This document shows positions 6,083-7,915 of a stretch of DNA of 7,915 bases, piece by piece; position 1 is the first letter of the stretch, and every line of letters begins with the position of its first letter. A program made the translations under genes and the position numbers. Below the pieces are notes generated by a model. That model was not told the origin of the DNA, did no database searches, and saw nothing but the letters and a program-made list of their open reading frames with translations. Source of the stretch: Maribacter sp. (GTDB taxonomy: Bacteria > Bacteroidota > Bacteroidia > Flavobacteriales > Flavobacteriaceae); assembly GCA_018679695.1 (NCBI GenBank), contig JAHHKH010000062.1:1-7915 (forward strand). Direction: 5' to 3'.

Positions 6083-6107
6083 AATATTTTGCTTTGTCTT
6101 ATCTTTA
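6078..6107 (+). promoter_or_regulatory. candidate promoter of the 137-aa protein / esterase pair
   Basis: CTTG (6078-6081), an 18-bp spacer, then TATCTTTA (6100-6107) resembles the Bacteroidota promoter pattern. It overlaps the end of the membrane-protein gene and would start transcription near 6113, about 20 nt before the ATG at 6132. This suggests that the next genes are not part of the padR operon. Confidence 0.4.
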
Positions 6108-6121
6108 GGTAATGTCAATAA

Positions 6122-6133
6122 ATGGTGCACCAT
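6122..6133. repeat. 12-bp perfect palindrome across a start codon
   Basis: ATGGTGCACCAT is self-complementary and includes the first two bases of the ATG at 6132. As RNA it could form a 4-bp hairpin with a UGCA loop at the start codon; as DNA it could be an operator just after the transcription start. About two palindromes of this length are expected by chance in a window of this size. Confidence 0.3.
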
Positions 6134-6545
6134 GGAAGAACACTTCAATCTAACCGGTGATGAATTTGAAAGACAATTCAAGGTTTGCAATCTAGATCCC
6201 GCCCTTTTCACTCACGAGGCCCATTTGCGATTGGCTTATATCCATATCCAAAAATATGGTCAGGACCAAGCGATAGAAAATGTGTGCGTTCAATTGGTAG
6301 CCTACGTGAATCATCTGGGAGCAACCGATAAATACAATACCACCTTGACCCTGGCCGCGGTAAAAGCGGTCAACCATTTTATGCAAAAAAGCAAATCCAA
6401 AGATTTCAGGGGCTTTATTAAAGAATTCCCACAGCTGAAATTTGAATTCAAAAGATTAATGCAATGCCATTATGGTTTTGATATTTTCAACTCCCAAAAA
6501 GCCAAAAGCACCTTTTTTGAGCCAGATTTGCTACCCTTTGATTAA
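6132..6545 (+). CDS. conserved uncharacterised protein with FTHEAHLRLA motif
   Basis: This soluble 137-residue protein has no signal peptide or membrane segment and is predicted mostly helical. I recognise the overall pattern from uncharacterised bacterial proteins of similar length: F(T/N)H..HLR.A near the N-terminus (here FTHEAHLRLAYIHI, 26-39), a KY..T.T segment (KYNTTLTLA, 67-75), and a C-terminus of the form F..PDLLPFD (129-137). The two histidines H28 and H31 spaced HxxH, together with the conserved Tyr and Thr residues, could form a ligand or metal site, but no function is established to my knowledge. The ATG at 6132 fits the promoter and the family start. The esterase gene begins 8 bp after its stop, so the two are probably co-transcribed. 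Confidence 0.75.
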   Translation: MEEHFNLTGDEFERQFKVCNLDPALFTHEAHLRLAYIHIQKYGQDQAIENVCVQLVAYVNHLGATDKYNTTLTLAAVKAVNHFMQKSKSKDFRGFIKEFPQLKFEFKRLMQCHYGFDIFNSQKAKSTFFEPDLLPFD

Positions 6546-6553
6546 AACTACTG

Positions 6554-7510
6554 ATGAAAACGCTCGTAATACTCTTTTTGGGATCGATTACTGTTCTACT
6601 TTTGAACTTCAATGCCTGTGCTCCTATCCGTAAATCCAAATCGGACACTACCCATACGCTTAATTTTGGGAGCTACGAAAGGAGTTATATCGTACATCTG
6701 CCACCCGCAGCAAAAATACAGCAACCCATTCCGCTACTTTTTCATATCCACGGAGGAGGTGGCACCGCCAAAGGAACCCCTGGTCTTACTTTTGGACGCT
6801 TCAATGAGCTGGCCGATCGCGATGGTTTCATTGTCGTTTACCCCAATGCCATAGCCAAGAATTGGAACGATGGCAGGTCTTTGGAAGGGGTCAAGGCATG
6901 GAAAGAAAATATAGATGATGTTGGTTTTATTACCGCCATACTTGATGAACTCAAGCAAAAATACCCTATAGATACTTCGCGCATCTTCACTACAGGCATG
7001 TCCAATGGGGGTTTTATGTCTTCCCGGTTATTGTGCGACCGTGCCGATATCTTTAGAGGGGGTGCTATTCTTACGGCATCGCTCTCCAGTGATTATATAC
7101 CCAAATGCACCCCTGAAAATCCGGTTGCGGTAATGGTAATGAACGGTACCGATGATCCCTTGGTACCCTACGATGGGGGCCAGATCAAGGTATTTCGGAA
7201 AACTCGGGGCGAAATCGTCTCCACCGATGAAATAATGGATTTCTGGAAAGAAAAAAATGGCTGTTTGCTTAAAAAAGATACCGTGGAATTACCCGACAAG
7301 GATGCCGATGGCACAACAGTAAGTATAGAAGAATATACGAACTGTGAGGACCAGGGGGCATTGGTATTATACCGCATAAATGGTGGTGGGCATACCTGGC
7401 CGGGAGGCAAGCAGTATTTGGGCGAGCGACTCATCGGCAAGACCAATCGCGATATCGTTGCCTGCGATGTAATCTGGGACTTTTTTATGACCCTTCCGCC
7501 CAAAAAATGA
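6554..7510 (+). CDS. secreted alpha/beta-hydrolase esterase, LpqC / PHB-depolymerase / feruloyl esterase (CE1-like) family
   Basis: This 318-residue protein begins with a hydrophobic export signal (1-21) and a possible lipobox LNFNAC ending at C22. Phe at -3 is unusual, so it may be either an envelope lipoprotein or cleaved and secreted. The catalytic machinery of the CE1/LpqC group is complete: oxyanion-hole strand LLFHIHGGGG (61-70), nucleophile Ser150 in GMSNGGFMS, acid Asp201 in NGTDDPLVPYDGG, and His280 in GGGHTWPGG. Five further cysteines (161, 185, 237, 264, 304) could form disulfides in the periplasm. The family cleaves ester bonds in polyhydroxybutyrate, feruloylated or acetylated polysaccharides and similar substrates. 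With no polysaccharide-utilisation genes nearby, the substrate cannot be assigned. The gene follows the 137-aa protein by 8 bp. Confidence 0.9.
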   Translation: MKTLVILFLGSITVLLLNFNACAPIRKSKSDTTHTLNFGSYERSYIVHLPPAAKIQQPIPLLFHIHGGGGTAKGTPGLTFGRFNELADRDGFIVVYPNAIAKNWNDGRSLEGVKAWKENIDDVGFITAILDELKQKYPIDTSRIFTTGMSNGGFMSSRLLCDRADIFRGGAILTASLSSDYIPKCTPENPVAVMVMNGTDDPLVPYDGGQIKVFRKTRGEIVSTDEIMDFWKEKNGCLLKKDTVELPDKDADGTTVSIEEYTNCEDQGALVLYRINGGGHTWPGGKQYLGERLIGKTNRDIVACDVIWDFFMTLPPKK

Positions 7511-7559
7511 TTCTGCATTCAGGAACTCATTTTACCACTTTCCGCATACGTAACTAAGG

Positions 7560-7576
7560 TAAAGTTGTTAACTTTA
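7560..7576. promoter_or_regulatory. inverted repeat / possible promoter element before the trehalose gene
   Basis: TAAAGTT (7560-7566) and AACTTTA (7570-7576) are exact inverted copies around GTT. The right arm extends to TAACTTTA (7569-7576), a good match to the Bacteroidota -7 box, and would give a leader of about 20 nt before the ATG at 7603. No clear -33 TTTG lies 19-21 bp upstream, so the site may instead bind a regulator. Confidence 0.35.
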
Positions 7577-7602
7577 ACATTTCCGCACCTAAATGTATAG
7601 TT

Positions 7603-7915
7603 ATGCAAAAAATCAATATTAAAGAAGGCGCCAAAATCAATGATTATAAGGCGTATGGTAGTTTAAAGAGTTTGGTCGACGAATTTTTGGAAACCACCAA
7701 ACAATCCGTTGAAGACCTAAAGGGCTGTACCATCTGGATGATCAATTCAACCGCCACTGGTGGAGGAGTGGCAGAGATGCTGCCCAGCCAAATGCGGATC
7801 ATGCGGTACATCGGGGTAAAAATCGAATGGATGGTCATTGAGACAAAGGATCAAGCTTTCTTCAACCTTACCAAAAGAATCCATAATGCCATTCATGGCA
7901 GTGGCGACGGTATTT
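7603..7915 (+). CDS. GT4 glycosyltransferase of the trehalose synthase (TreT) / trehalose phosphorylase type, N-terminal fragment
   Basis: The frame is open from the ATG at 7603 to the window edge, giving 104 residues of a protein normally above 400. The segment IWMINSTATGGGVAEMLPSQMRIMR (44-68), then IGVKIEWMVIE (70-80) and FFNLTKRIHNAIHGSGDG (86-103), is the N-terminal signature of retaining GT4 enzymes. In archaeal TreT this part reads roughly NST.FGGGVAEIL...FFNVTKSFHNALQG. TreT makes trehalose reversibly from NDP-glucose and glucose; the related phosphorylase uses glucose-1-phosphate. The N-terminal part alone cannot separate these activities, and the nucleotide-binding C-terminal domain is outside the window. 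The roughly 90-bp gap after the esterase gene and the palindromic candidate promoter suggest its own transcription unit. Confidence 0.88.
   Translation, partial: MQKINIKEGAKINDYKAYGSLKSLVDEFLETTKQSVEDLKGCTIWMINSTATGGGVAEMLPSQMRIMRYIGVKIEWMVIETKDQAFFNLTKRIHNAIHGSGDGI

Noticed and set aside
7511..7530. CTG-CATT-CAG hairpin after the esterase as terminator
   Set aside because: The stem is only three base pairs and no T-tract follows.
1..7915. CRISPR arrays, tRNA/rRNA genes, transposases, phage or defence genes
   Set aside because: I looked for regularly spaced repeats, tRNA-like T-loops and mobile-element proteins and found none. The genes are ordinary chromosomal families.

Overview
The window looks like chromosomal DNA of a marine-type member of the Flavobacteriaceae (Bacteroidota). 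Three things point there. The proteins read like flavobacterial homologues, most clearly the DUF58 C-terminus and the glutamyltranspeptidase. Start codons generally lack Shine-Dalgarno sequences. Several upstream regions carry the Bacteroidota promoter pattern TTTG / about 20 bp / TAnnTTTG, here usually in the form TAnnTTTA. I see no tRNA, rRNA, CRISPR array, transposase or phage gene.

Layout. The window opens inside the 3' end of a DUF58 gene (to 361). Next come a NAD(P)-binding SDR/epimerase-like gene (480-1421) and a pirin gene (1451-2164), probably co-transcribed. A small exported protein on the minus strand (2517-2161) converges on pirin so tightly that both stop codons lie in one TTAA. 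A 385-bp gene-free stretch (2518-2902) rich in inverted repeats follows. Then comes an exported gamma-glutamyltranspeptidase (2903-4588).

The second half holds a PadR-family repressor (4706-5263) and an eight-helix membrane protein of unknown function (5276-6082), arranged as a two-gene operon. Two near-identical 17-bp palindromes lie across the apparent promoter, which suggests autoregulation. A conserved uncharacterised 137-aa protein (6132-6545) is followed after 8 bp by a secreted CE1/LpqC-type esterase (6554-7510). The window ends in the first 104 codons of a GT4 trehalose synthase/phosphorylase-type glycosyltransferase (from 7603).

The genes do not form one pathway. They are separate housekeeping or accessory transcription units: redox and metabolic enzymes, periplasmic glutathione/peptide turnover, a secreted esterase and trehalose metabolism. 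The least explained parts are the PadR/membrane-protein module with its tandem operators and the structured intergenic region at 2518-2902. I found no convincing evidence of a large novel system such as defence, secretion or a mobile island.
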